Positions 1-6,079 of a stretch of 6,079 nt of DNA are shown here, in pieces. The stretch covers positions 1 to 6,079 of the forward strand of contig JASLGV010000446.1 of assembly GCA_030149995.1 (NCBI GenBank), written 5' to 3'. This DNA comes from Pedobacter sp. GTDB taxonomy: Bacteria > Bacteroidota > Bacteroidia > Sphingobacteriales > Sphingobacteriaceae. Made by a program: the position numbers and the translations under genes. The first letter of the stretch is position 1, and each line of letters begins with the position of its first letter. A model generated the notes under the pieces. It was not told the DNA's origin and did not search any database. It was given only the letters and a program-made list of their open reading frames with translations.

Positions 1-397
1 AGAGGAGCATCGGGACAATGATGGAAAAACCAGCTGGAGCCGGGTTTTTTCTGAAACCAAAACCGGTATTTTTAAAATAAAAGACGAAACAGGAAGCATA
101 AAAGTAGATGGAAACGGCCTTGAATATTACATAAAAAGAGTTGATAATATCGGATATAGCGGACGCAGAAGATTTTCTGAAACCTACTTGAGAAACGACG
201 ATTACATTTTTTTAATAGGCAAAGCAGCCTCTGAAAATGGTGCAACCATTTTAATAAAAGATGATTACCACCAGGTTTTTGGGGTGGCTCTACCGAAAGA
301 GGTAGCCAGAATAAATCATTACAAACCCCTGCTGAATGCCTTTTTATCTACCTTGTTTTTCATAACTTTAATCATCATTTACATCATTTTAAACTAA
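1..397 (+). CDS. GIDE-domain membrane protein, C-terminal part (5' truncated by window edge)
   Basis: The reading frame is open from base 2 and gives the last 131 residues of a protein whose start lies outside the window. The pattern resembles the GIDE domain of the mitochondrial E3 ligase MUL1/MULAN: a W-x(3)-F start (fragment residues 12-16), a beta-rich stretch ending in K-x-D-x(2)-G (25-31), a basic run followed by F-S-E-x(2)-L-R (58-64), then Y-I-F-L-I-G (68-73) and a short strand pair. A single hydrophobic helix at about 108-130 ends the protein at the membrane. MUL1 has the same order, domain then helix, but continues into a cytosolic RING; here the chain stops directly after the helix, so no ubiquitin-ligase activity should be inferred. 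The stop codon is 4 bp before the lemA start, so the two are almost certainly co-transcribed. An in-frame TTG at 188 is not a credible start because the homologous pattern extends well upstream of it. Family assignment is by pattern memory, hence moderate confidence. Confidence 0.72.
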   Translation, partial: EEHRDNDGKTSWSRVFSETKTGIFKIKDETGSIKVDGNGLEYYIKRVDNIGYSGRRRFSETYLRNDDYIFLIGKAASENGATILIKDDYHQVFGVALPKEVARINHYKPLLNAFLSTLFFITLIIIYIILN

Positions 398-401
398 GTA
401 T

Positions 402-965
402 ATGAGTGCAGAAAACATAGCCCTGATTGTTATAGCCTTGTTAATTATTATTGCGTTGAGTTATTTTATTGGCATTTTTAATAAAATAGTCATGCTTAAA
501 AATAATGTAGACAAAGCATTTGTCAACATTGATGTGATACTCATGCAACGTGCGGAAGAAATTCCGGAGCTGGTAAAAGTGGCCAGCAAATTTATGGAGC
601 ACGAAACAACGCTTTTAACCCATTTAACAAAATTACGTACCGATTTTTTAAATGCCCGTTCCATGGAAGAAAAGATTGAAAATGATGCGGAATTTTCAAA
701 AGCGGTAAAAACACTTTTTGCCACTTCAGAAAACTATCCGACGCTTTTATCCAATAATAATTTCGTAGAACTACAAAGAAGAGTATCGCAAATGGAAGAT
801 AAAATTGCAGACCGGAGAGAGTTTTACAACGACAGCGTAAACCTTTACAACATTGGGATACAAGAATTTCCGAATGTAATTTTAGCCAGATTATTTGGCT
901 ACCGCGAGAAGTCTTTATTTATGGTTTCGGCCGATCAAAAAGCATACAATGGCATCCGGTTTTGA
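402..965 (+). CDS. lemA: LemA family protein
   Basis: This is a complete 187-residue protein, the usual size for LemA. It has an N-terminal membrane helix (about residues 5-24) followed by a long helical region. Recognisable LemA features in order: N-x-V-D-K-A-F-x-N-I-D (35-44), Q-R-A-E-E-I-P-E-L-V (49-58), the E-N-Y-P-T-L segment (110-115) with F-V-E-L-Q (121-125), and the closing R-x(2)-Y-N-D-x-V-x(2)-Y-N-x(3)-Q-E-F-P block (139-157) with L-F-G-Y (164-167). The family forms a helical bundle anchored by its N-terminus; its molecular function is not settled. The ATG at 402 places the helix at the N-terminus as expected, 4 bp after the preceding stop. The 3' end overlaps the next gene by 17 bp. 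LemA and GIDE-domain genes being neighbours supports both assignments. Confidence 0.93.
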   Translation: MSAENIALIVIALLIIIALSYFIGIFNKIVMLKNNVDKAFVNIDVILMQRAEEIPELVKVASKFMEHETTLLTHLTKLRTDFLNARSMEEKIENDAEFSKAVKTLFATSENYPTLLSNNNFVELQRRVSQMEDKIADRREFYNDSVNLYNIGIQEFPNVILARLFGYREKSLFMVSADQKAYNGIRF

Positions 966-1320
966 GCAATTTTTCGGTTACGAAAATATCATCAACCGAG
1001 ATCCGGATCTGGTGCTCATCTATGGTTATGCCACCATGGTTTTTGGAGCACTGCTGATTATATTTCTTTCTTTTATTTTCAGAAAGGCCGGACTACAACC
1101 TTTTGTAAGCAGGTTTTTAAATCCGCTGTTACTTTCGATGGGAATTTCTCTGCTCATTGCCATACCACCAACCATTTTGTTTAAAGTGGTGGCCAATAAC
1201 GTATCGGGTGTAAAACTCGTGTACATCTGGATCACCATATTTACGGGCATTTCTATTTTTACCTTTTTAAGGTATCAGGAACTTAAAAAGTTCATATTAA
1301 GCAAAGATAAAAACACATGA
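949..1320 (+). CDS. Small three-helix membrane protein, function unknown
   Basis: Starting at the ATG at 949, the product has 123 residues with three predicted membrane helices at about 21-44, 59-82 and 88-107, and a charged C-terminal tail rich in lysine. I do not recognise a family. The frame is open further upstream to a TTG at 895, but that would add 18 residues wholly inside lemA, so the ATG is preferred; it gives a 17-bp overlap with lemA. The TGA stop is part of an ATGA that also starts the next gene, a typical arrangement for translational coupling. Position in the operon suggests that it works at the membrane with LemA and the GIDE protein, but this is inference only. Confidence 0.82.
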   Translation: MASGFEQFFGYENIINRDPDLVLIYGYATMVFGALLIIFLSFIFRKAGLQPFVSRFLNPLLLSMGISLLIAIPPTILFKVVANNVSGVKLVYIWITIFTGISIFTFLRYQELKKFILSKDKNT

Positions 1321-1592
1321 AAACAGTTGTTACGTTATTTTTATTGTTTCTTATTGCCACACTCCTGGTTGCATATTATTCTTTTGGCGAAGACAAATCA
1401 GAAACGGCGGCTTATGTTGTGGTTCCCATCGTAATAGAAGTCTTACTGTTATTTATCTTTTTCTTCAGCAAGAAAAATACATCGTACCGAAAAATATTTA
1501 AAATTTTCTTAATCATCTGGAGCTTTATTTTCATCTTATCCTTAATAGGCATGTGGTATTTAGCAGGATTGGCAAAGGCATACCAACATTAG
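1317..1592 (+). CDS. Small hydrophobic membrane protein, function unknown
   Basis: This is a 91-residue protein that is mostly membrane: hydrophobic segments at about residues 4-21, 32-50 and 59-84, separated by an acidic loop (G-E-D-K-S-E, 24-29) and a basic loop (S-K-K-N-T-S-Y-R-K, 51-59). The basic loop between helices 2 and 3 suggests a cytoplasmic location for that loop. The first segment could alternatively be a signal peptide, but no clear cleavage site is seen. Its ATG overlaps the preceding stop (ATGA, 1317-1320), and its stop lies 8 bp before the DUF2931 start. No family is recognised; reading it as a gene rests on tight operon packing and a coherent membrane topology. Confidence 0.78.
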   Translation: MKTVVTLFLLFLIATLLVAYYSFGEDKSETAAYVVVPIVIEVLLLFIFFFSKKNTSYRKIFKIFLIIWSFIFILSLIGMWYLAGLAKAYQH

Positions 1593-1600
1593 TAAACAAG

Positions 1601-2641
1601 ATGTTCAAAGAAAGAGAAAATATTATTAATCTCGTTTTAGCGGCCATTTTGGTTGTTTTGATTGCGGCCAATGTGCTTAAAGCTAAACATTATCGTGCAG
1701 GCGACAGGTTTGAATGGGGCAGCGGTGTGTACAGTAAGCCGGGCAATACCGTGCAGGTGGCAGAATGTACCTTTTCCTATGCCGGAAACTGGAATTATTC
1801 CATTAATAAAACGCAGATTTTAAGCACCGGGCGTCAAAATATAAATTATACAGAAAAAGGGCTTGAAGATGCTTTTTATCCCGATAGTCTGCACCTTTGC
1901 TGGTTCTCCTATACAGAACGGAAGTTTTACGAAGGTCGTTTTTCGTTGCCTTATGTGCACATTAATGCATTGGCCAAAACACTCCGTGCTACAACCAACG
2001 AATATGAAATAAAGTATGCCAGGGCAAATCCCGACAAAATAAATCTCTATTTTTTTGCAGAATTGCTACCGGAAGGAAAAGTAACTGTATGGCTGAGCGA
2101 TTTAGGTAAATACATTGAAATTGGAAAGTATCAGGCGAAAGAGGTAAATAAAACCTGGAAAATTTTTAGCGATCCGCCTTATGGTCAGGATAACCACATC
2201 AATCGGGTAAACATCCATACGCAAACGGCTCTTGTTTTGGAGGAATATCCCTACTCAATAGAAATTCAATTACCCGGCCAATTGTCTGTACGCGCTTTAA
2301 GCATCCATCCTTACAACCAGGTTAGCTGGACACTGGATAAGAAAAACGGCACCCCACTCCCTGTTTTTAAAAATATTCCCCAAAGCATCGACATCACCTG
2401 GGGCAATGGGGAGAAAGAATACTGGGTTCAGTATTATTTTAAAGACGAAGAAATTTTGTCGGCTTTTAAAAAACTGCAATCTTTGCCTGGCAACAGTCAG
2501 ACAGTTTTAGTTGTTAAAGTAAATGATAAAAACGACCAGGTTTTTGTAAGTTTAAAAAAGGGAAACACCCAGGTTGAGCTTCCTTATGCTTACGATCATC
2601 TTCAGGTTTATGACCGTATACCCGAAAAAGAGGCGCACTAA
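1601..2641 (+). CDS. DUF2931 family protein, membrane-anchored
   Basis: From the ATG at 1601 the product has 346 residues. Residues 9-26 form a hydrophobic N-terminal anchor or uncleaved signal, so the remainder should face the periplasm. The DUF2931 hallmark is clear: F-E-W (37-39), then Y-P-D-S-L-H-L-C-W-F-S-Y (93-104), E-R-K-F-Y-E-G-R-F-S-L-P-Y (106-118), and L-L-P-E-G-K-V-T-V-W-L (155-165) with Y-I-E-I-G-K-Y (171-177). The function of this family is unknown. Many members are lipoproteins, but there is no lipobox cysteine here. The second half (about 259-330) repeats the pattern of the first (about 93-173), see findings. A GTG at 1553 would extend the frame by 16 residues into the preceding gene; the ATG is preferred because it puts the hydrophobic segment at the usual distance from the start and lies 8 bp after the preceding stop. 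A 23-bp gap separates it from dacB. Confidence 0.85.
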   Translation: MFKERENIINLVLAAILVVLIAANVLKAKHYRAGDRFEWGSGVYSKPGNTVQVAECTFSYAGNWNYSINKTQILSTGRQNINYTEKGLEDAFYPDSLHLCWFSYTERKFYEGRFSLPYVHINALAKTLRATTNEYEIKYARANPDKINLYFFAELLPEGKVTVWLSDLGKYIEIGKYQAKEVNKTWKIFSDPPYGQDNHINRVNIHTQTALVLEEYPYSIEIQLPGQLSVRALSIHPYNQVSWTLDKKNGTPLPVFKNIPQSIDITWGNGEKEYWVQYYFKDEEILSAFKKLQSLPGNSQTVLVVKVNDKNDQVFVSLKKGNTQVELPYAYDHLQVYDRIPEKEAH

Positions 2642-2664
2642 TTGATCCAGCCATAAAAAATAAC

Positions 2665-4071
2665 ATGTTAAAAAAGCTTATAATTCTTCTATTTCTATCC
2701 GTTTATACAGCCGCTTTTTCGCAAAGCCGGATACAAAAGCTCGAAAATGCGTTCAACAATCTACTGGCCGATACACAGGCCAAGCATGCCATTACTTCGC
2801 TTTGCGTGCTGGATGCCAATACCGGAAAAACGCTCTTTGCAAAAAACCAGGAAATTGGCCTGGCTACTGCTTCTACTCTGAAAACCATAACCGCTGCAAC
2901 AGCCTTCAGTATTTTGGGAAAAGATTTCCAGTTTCAAACCACTTTGGCCTATTCAGGCAACATTACCGCCGATGGTACTCTAAAAGGTAATTTAATTATT
3001 ATTGGCAGTGGTGATCCGACACTTGGTTCGCCCCGTTACCAGAACAAAGAAAACGTTGTTTTAAACCAGTGGGTTTCGGCCATCCGGGCAGCCGGCATTA
3101 AAAAAATAGAAGGATCGGTTATTGGCGACGACCGGGTTTTTGGTACACAAACCACACCCGAAGGATGGGTTTGGCAAGATATTGGGAATTATTATGGTGC
3201 GGGAACATCAGGCCTGGCCTGGCGTGAAAACCAATTTGATGTACATTTAAAACCAGGTACCAGCACAAACGATGCAGTTAAAATTGTAAAAACGGTTCCA
3301 GAAACCCCTTACATACAACTTGTAAATGAGCTTAAAACTGGTGCAGCAGGAACCGGCGACAGAAGTTATGCCTTTTTGCCGCCTTACAGCCAGGTAGCTT
3401 ATCTTCGTGGCAGCTGGGGAATGGGGATTGGCAAAACAGGAATTTCACTTTCCTTACCAGATCCAGCCTTTGATTGCGCCTACCGTTTACAGGATACCCT
3501 AAAGCGACTGGGCATTCAGGTAAGCCAGCAACCCACTACCACAAGGTTAATGGCTTTAAACAATCAATCAGTTCCCGCAGTTGCGCAAAAGATCAGTACA
3601 ATCAGTTCGCCTCCATTAAGCGAAATAACCGATTGGTTTTTACGGAAAAGCATTAATCTATACGGAGAATCACTTTTGAAAACCATTGCTTTAAGATCGG
3701 GTAAAACGGCAACAACCGCTAAAGGAGCCGAAACAGAAATTAATTTCTGGGCAAATAAAGGCATCGACCAATCGGCACTGAATATTATTGACGGCAGCGG
3801 CTTGTCTCCGGGCAACCGGGTTACCACCCAGGCCATGGCCAATATTTTATACCAGATCCAAAAGGAAACCTGGTACGATGATTTTTACAAAGGACTACCT
3901 GAATATAATGGCATGAAAATAAAAAGCGGTACCATTAACGATGTATCGGCCTTTGCCGGCTACCACACCGATCGCGACGGAAATAAATACGTAATCGTGA
4001 TTAACATCAACAATTACAGCGGCAATGGCATTAACAAAAAATTATTTAAAGTTTTAGATGAATTAAAATAA
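2665..4071 (+). CDS. dacB: D-alanyl-D-alanine carboxypeptidase/endopeptidase (PBP4 type, peptidase family S13)
   Basis: A periplasmic penicillin-binding protein that removes the terminal D-Ala from peptidoglycan stem peptides and/or cleaves D-Ala-mDAP cross-links. All three active-site motifs are present: S-T-L-K (S70, K73), S-I-N (329-331) and K-S-G-T (420-423). The gap of about 259 residues between the first two motifs matches the large insertion typical of S13 enzymes. Other family landmarks are G-S-G-D-P-T-L (114-120), G-D-D-R-V-F (154-159), G-W-V-W-Q-D-I-G-N-Y-Y-G-A-G (167-180) and D-G-S-G-L-S (376-381). Residues 1-19 form a signal peptide ending in A-A-F-S before Q20. The 468-residue length is normal for the family. 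The gene begins 23 bp after the DUF2931 gene with no terminator between them, so read-through from the upstream operon is likely. No Shine-Dalgarno sequence is seen, only A-rich DNA. No convincing intrinsic terminator follows it. Confidence 0.95.
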   Translation: MLKKLIILLFLSVYTAAFSQSRIQKLENAFNNLLADTQAKHAITSLCVLDANTGKTLFAKNQEIGLATASTLKTITAATAFSILGKDFQFQTTLAYSGNITADGTLKGNLIIIGSGDPTLGSPRYQNKENVVLNQWVSAIRAAGIKKIEGSVIGDDRVFGTQTTPEGWVWQDIGNYYGAGTSGLAWRENQFDVHLKPGTSTNDAVKIVKTVPETPYIQLVNELKTGAAGTGDRSYAFLPPYSQVAYLRGSWGMGIGKTGISLSLPDPAFDCAYRLQDTLKRLGIQVSQQPTTTRLMALNNQSVPAVAQKISTISSPPLSEITDWFLRKSINLYGESLLKTIALRSGKTATTAKGAETEINFWANKGIDQSALNIIDGSGLSPGNRVTTQAMANILYQIQKETWYDDFYKGLPEYNGMKIKSGTINDVSAFAGYHTDRDGNKYVIVININNYSGNGINKKLFKVLDELK

Positions 4072-4106
4072 CAGGCACACAGATGTTCACCGAAAAAAAA
4101 CTGTAA

Positions 4107-4214
4107 ATCAGCATTTTAAAAAAAGTAAACCAAGCCAAAGCTAAATTATTTACCGGTAGAGCAAGAGCTGCCAAAGCTTTTCCGAATGCACCAAAGAAAC
4201 TGTTCAATAGTTAA
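4107..4214 (+). other. Open 34-codon stretch without ATG, possible gene remnant
   Basis: In the gap between dacB and eno, the frame from 4107 to the TAA at 4212-4214 is open and encodes a basic, alanine-rich peptide: K-K-V-N-Q-A-K-A-K-L-F-T-G-R-A (residues 5-19), later ending K-K-L-F-N-S. It has no ATG, GTG or TTG at its 5' end; the frame opens after a TAA at 4104 with ATC. Base composition from about 4125 to 4210 is visibly less AT-rich than the flanking intergenic DNA, which hints at former coding sequence. The opposite strand of the same stretch is also open (4207 down to 4046, TTG start, hydrophobic product). I do not recognise either product. It may be a decayed gene end or chance. Confidence 0.2.
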
Positions 4215-4259
4215 ATTACAGACCTTAAAAACCGAACGAATATTAAGCCTGCATATCTC

Positions 4260-4289
4260 TTTTTTTATTTAAAAAATATACTAACTTTG
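4260..4289 (+). promoter_or_regulatory. Bacteroidota-type promoter of eno
   Basis: TAACTTTG at 4282-4289 is an exact match to the Bacteroidota -7 consensus TAnnTTTG. A T-rich run at 4260-4266 lies where the -33 box (TTTG) is expected, about 18 bp upstream, but has TTTT rather than TTTG. Transcription would begin near 4294-4297, giving a leader of about 60 nt before the eno ATG at 4355. The last bases before the ATG are A-rich with no Shine-Dalgarno sequence, as is usual for this phylum. Confidence 0.6.
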
Positions 4290-4294
4290 AGTTA

Positions 4295-4325
4295 TGCTTA
4301 GTAATTGTACTTTTTACACTAAGTA
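4295..4325 (+). promoter_or_regulatory. Small inverted repeat at the start of the eno leader
   Basis: TGCTTAGT (4295-4302) can pair with ACTAAGTA (4318-4325), an 8-bp stem with one G-T pair and a 15-nt loop. It begins about where transcription from the predicted promoter should start, so it could be a 5'-end hairpin that protects a highly expressed mRNA, or an operator. It is AT-rich and not very stable, and could be chance. Confidence 0.3.
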
Positions 4326-4333
4326 GTTAATAA

Positions 4334-5649
<1,316 letters not shown>

Positions 5650-5650
<1 letters not shown>

Positions 5651-5671
5651 AGGTTGGTTTTAAACCACCTT
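5650..5671 (+). repeat. Imperfect hairpin directly after the eno stop codon
   Basis: AAGGT (5650-5654) pairs with ACCTT (5667-5671); after a bulged T at 5655, GGT (5656-5658) pairs with ACC (5664-5666), leaving a short T/A-rich loop. The stem starts on the last base of the stop codon. There is no T-run after it, so it is not an intrinsic terminator by itself. It could stabilise the 3' end of the mRNA or be incidental. Confidence 0.4.
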
Positions 5672-5701
5672 ACGTATAACAAGCTGAAAAACAGCAGACA
5701 T

Positions 5702-5741
5702 AAAACATCCGGAGATTTAAAATCTTCGGATGTTTTTATTT
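5702..5741 (+). terminator. Rho-independent terminator of eno
   Basis: A nearly perfect inverted repeat: bases 5702-5717 pair with 5721-5736 (16 bp with a single G-T pair, 5712/5726) around a 3-base loop TAA. The centre of the stem contains CATCCG/CGGATG. It is followed by a T-rich tract (TTTTTATTTT, 5733-5742). The position, about 50 bp after the eno stop, fits termination of the eno transcript. The A-run before the stem is short, so activity on the minus strand is uncertain. Confidence 0.9.
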
Positions 5742-5747
5742 TAATAC

Positions 5748-5755
5748 TATATTTG
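5748..5755 (+). promoter_or_regulatory. Putative promoter -7 box for the FtsB/DivIC gene
   Basis: TATATTTG fits the Bacteroidota -7 consensus TAnnTTTG and lies 56 bp before the ATG at 5812, just beyond the eno terminator. No clear TTTG is found at the -33 distance, where the right arm of the terminator stem lies instead, so the promoter is supported by one box and by context only. Confidence 0.42.
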
Positions 5756-5811
5756 TACGCTGGTATGCAATTTGTTAGTTAACTTATCTGAAATCTTTAT
5801 ACACTGGATTT

Positions 5812-6079
5812 ATGAAACGTCTGATAGACCTTTTCCGCAATAAATATTTTCTGGCAACGGTTGCATTTGCATTCTGGATGTTGTTTTTTGATAAAAATGA
5901 TATGATCTCCCAGTACGAATACCGCAGTCAGGCAAATAAACTGCAGGAAGAAAAAGAATACTTTGAAAAGGAAACTGCGCAGGTTAAAAAAGACTTAAAT
6001 GAATTGAATACCAATTTAAGTACTGCCGAAAAATTTGCCCGCGAAAAGTATTTCATGAAAAAAGCCAACGAAGATGTTT
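5812..6079 (+). CDS. Septum formation initiator, FtsB/DivIC family (3' truncated by window edge)
   Basis: The first 89 codons of a gene that continues past the window. The product starts with a short basic segment (M-K-R-L-I-D-L-F-R-N-K), a membrane helix at about residues 12-26, then F-D-K-N-D-M (26-31), followed by a long charged helix from about 35 to 72 with heptad-like spacing, a coiled coil, and then A-R-E-K-Y-F-M-K-K (76-84). This order and the A-R-E-K-Y-x-M-K motif are typical of FtsB/DivIC, a bitopic division protein that partners with FtsL and FtsQ/DivIB at the septum. An upstream ATG at 5764 is followed by a stop after five codons, so 5812 is the likely start. Location downstream of eno is, as I recall, common in Bacteroidota. 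Whether to call it FtsB or DivIC cannot be decided from this part. Confidence 0.88.
   Translation, partial: MKRLIDLFRNKYFLATVAFAFWMLFFDKNDMISQYEYRSQANKLQEEKEYFEKETAQVKKDLNELNTNLSTAEKFAREKYFMKKANEDV

Noticed and set aside
1..397. Ubiquitin-ligase function for the GIDE-like protein
   Set aside because: The protein ends right after its membrane helix and has no RING cysteines or histidines, so ligase activity cannot be supported.
461..724. Minus-strand open frame of 87 codons
   Set aside because: It is antisense to the well-supported lemA frame and its translation shows no family features.
895..948. TTG-initiated extension of the first small membrane protein
   Set aside because: It lies wholly inside lemA and adds no recognisable element; the ATG at 949 gives a normal short overlap.
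1553..1600. GTG-initiated N-terminal extension of the DUF2931 protein by 16 residues
   Set aside because: It lies within the preceding gene and pushes the hydrophobic anchor away from the N-terminus; the ATG at 1601 is better placed.
3564..3842. Minus-strand open frame of 92 codons
   Set aside because: It is antisense to the dacB region that contains the S-I-N motif, so it is a shadow of a conserved gene.
4072..4130. Intrinsic terminator for dacB
   Set aside because: Only a 4-bp ACAG/CTGT pairing around A-rich DNA was found, with no proper stem and T-tract.

Overview
The window looks like chromosomal DNA from a Bacteroidota bacterium, most likely of the Sphingobacteriaceae/Pedobacter type. 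The support is indirect: an AT-rich genome with no Shine-Dalgarno sequences in front of its genes, two matches to the Bacteroidota -7 promoter box (TAnnTTTG), an AFSQ-type signal peptide end, and a DUF2931 protein, a family common in this group. All recognisable genes lie on the + strand. No tRNA, rRNA, CRISPR array, insertion sequence or phage gene was seen.

Region 1 (1-2641) is a tightly packed membrane-protein operon that enters from the left edge. It holds the C-terminal part of a GIDE-domain membrane protein (related to the membrane-proximal domain of mitochondrial MUL1/MULAN, but with no RING), a LemA-family protein, two small three-helix membrane proteins of unknown function, and a membrane-anchored DUF2931 protein. 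Neighbouring genes overlap or are 4-8 bp apart, so they are probably co-transcribed and translationally coupled. The physiological role of this set is unknown; it is the least described part of the window.

Region 2 (2665-4071) is dacB, a periplasmic S13-family D-Ala-D-Ala carboxypeptidase/endopeptidase (PBP4 type) with all three penicillin-binding motifs. It follows the operon after 23 bp and may be read with it, which would tie an envelope operon to peptidoglycan turnover; this link is inference from position only.

Region 3 (4072-4354) is a 283-bp intergenic stretch. Its left half has a 34-codon open stretch without an ATG that could be a gene remnant. Its right half has a good Bacteroidota promoter and a small hairpin in front of eno.

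Region 4 (4355-6079) is eno (enolase, complete with all catalytic residues), then an imperfect hairpin, a strong intrinsic terminator, a probable second promoter, and the beginning of a FtsB/DivIC-type cell-division gene that runs off the right edge. The eno terminator and the separate promoter suggest that the division gene is mainly transcribed on its own.
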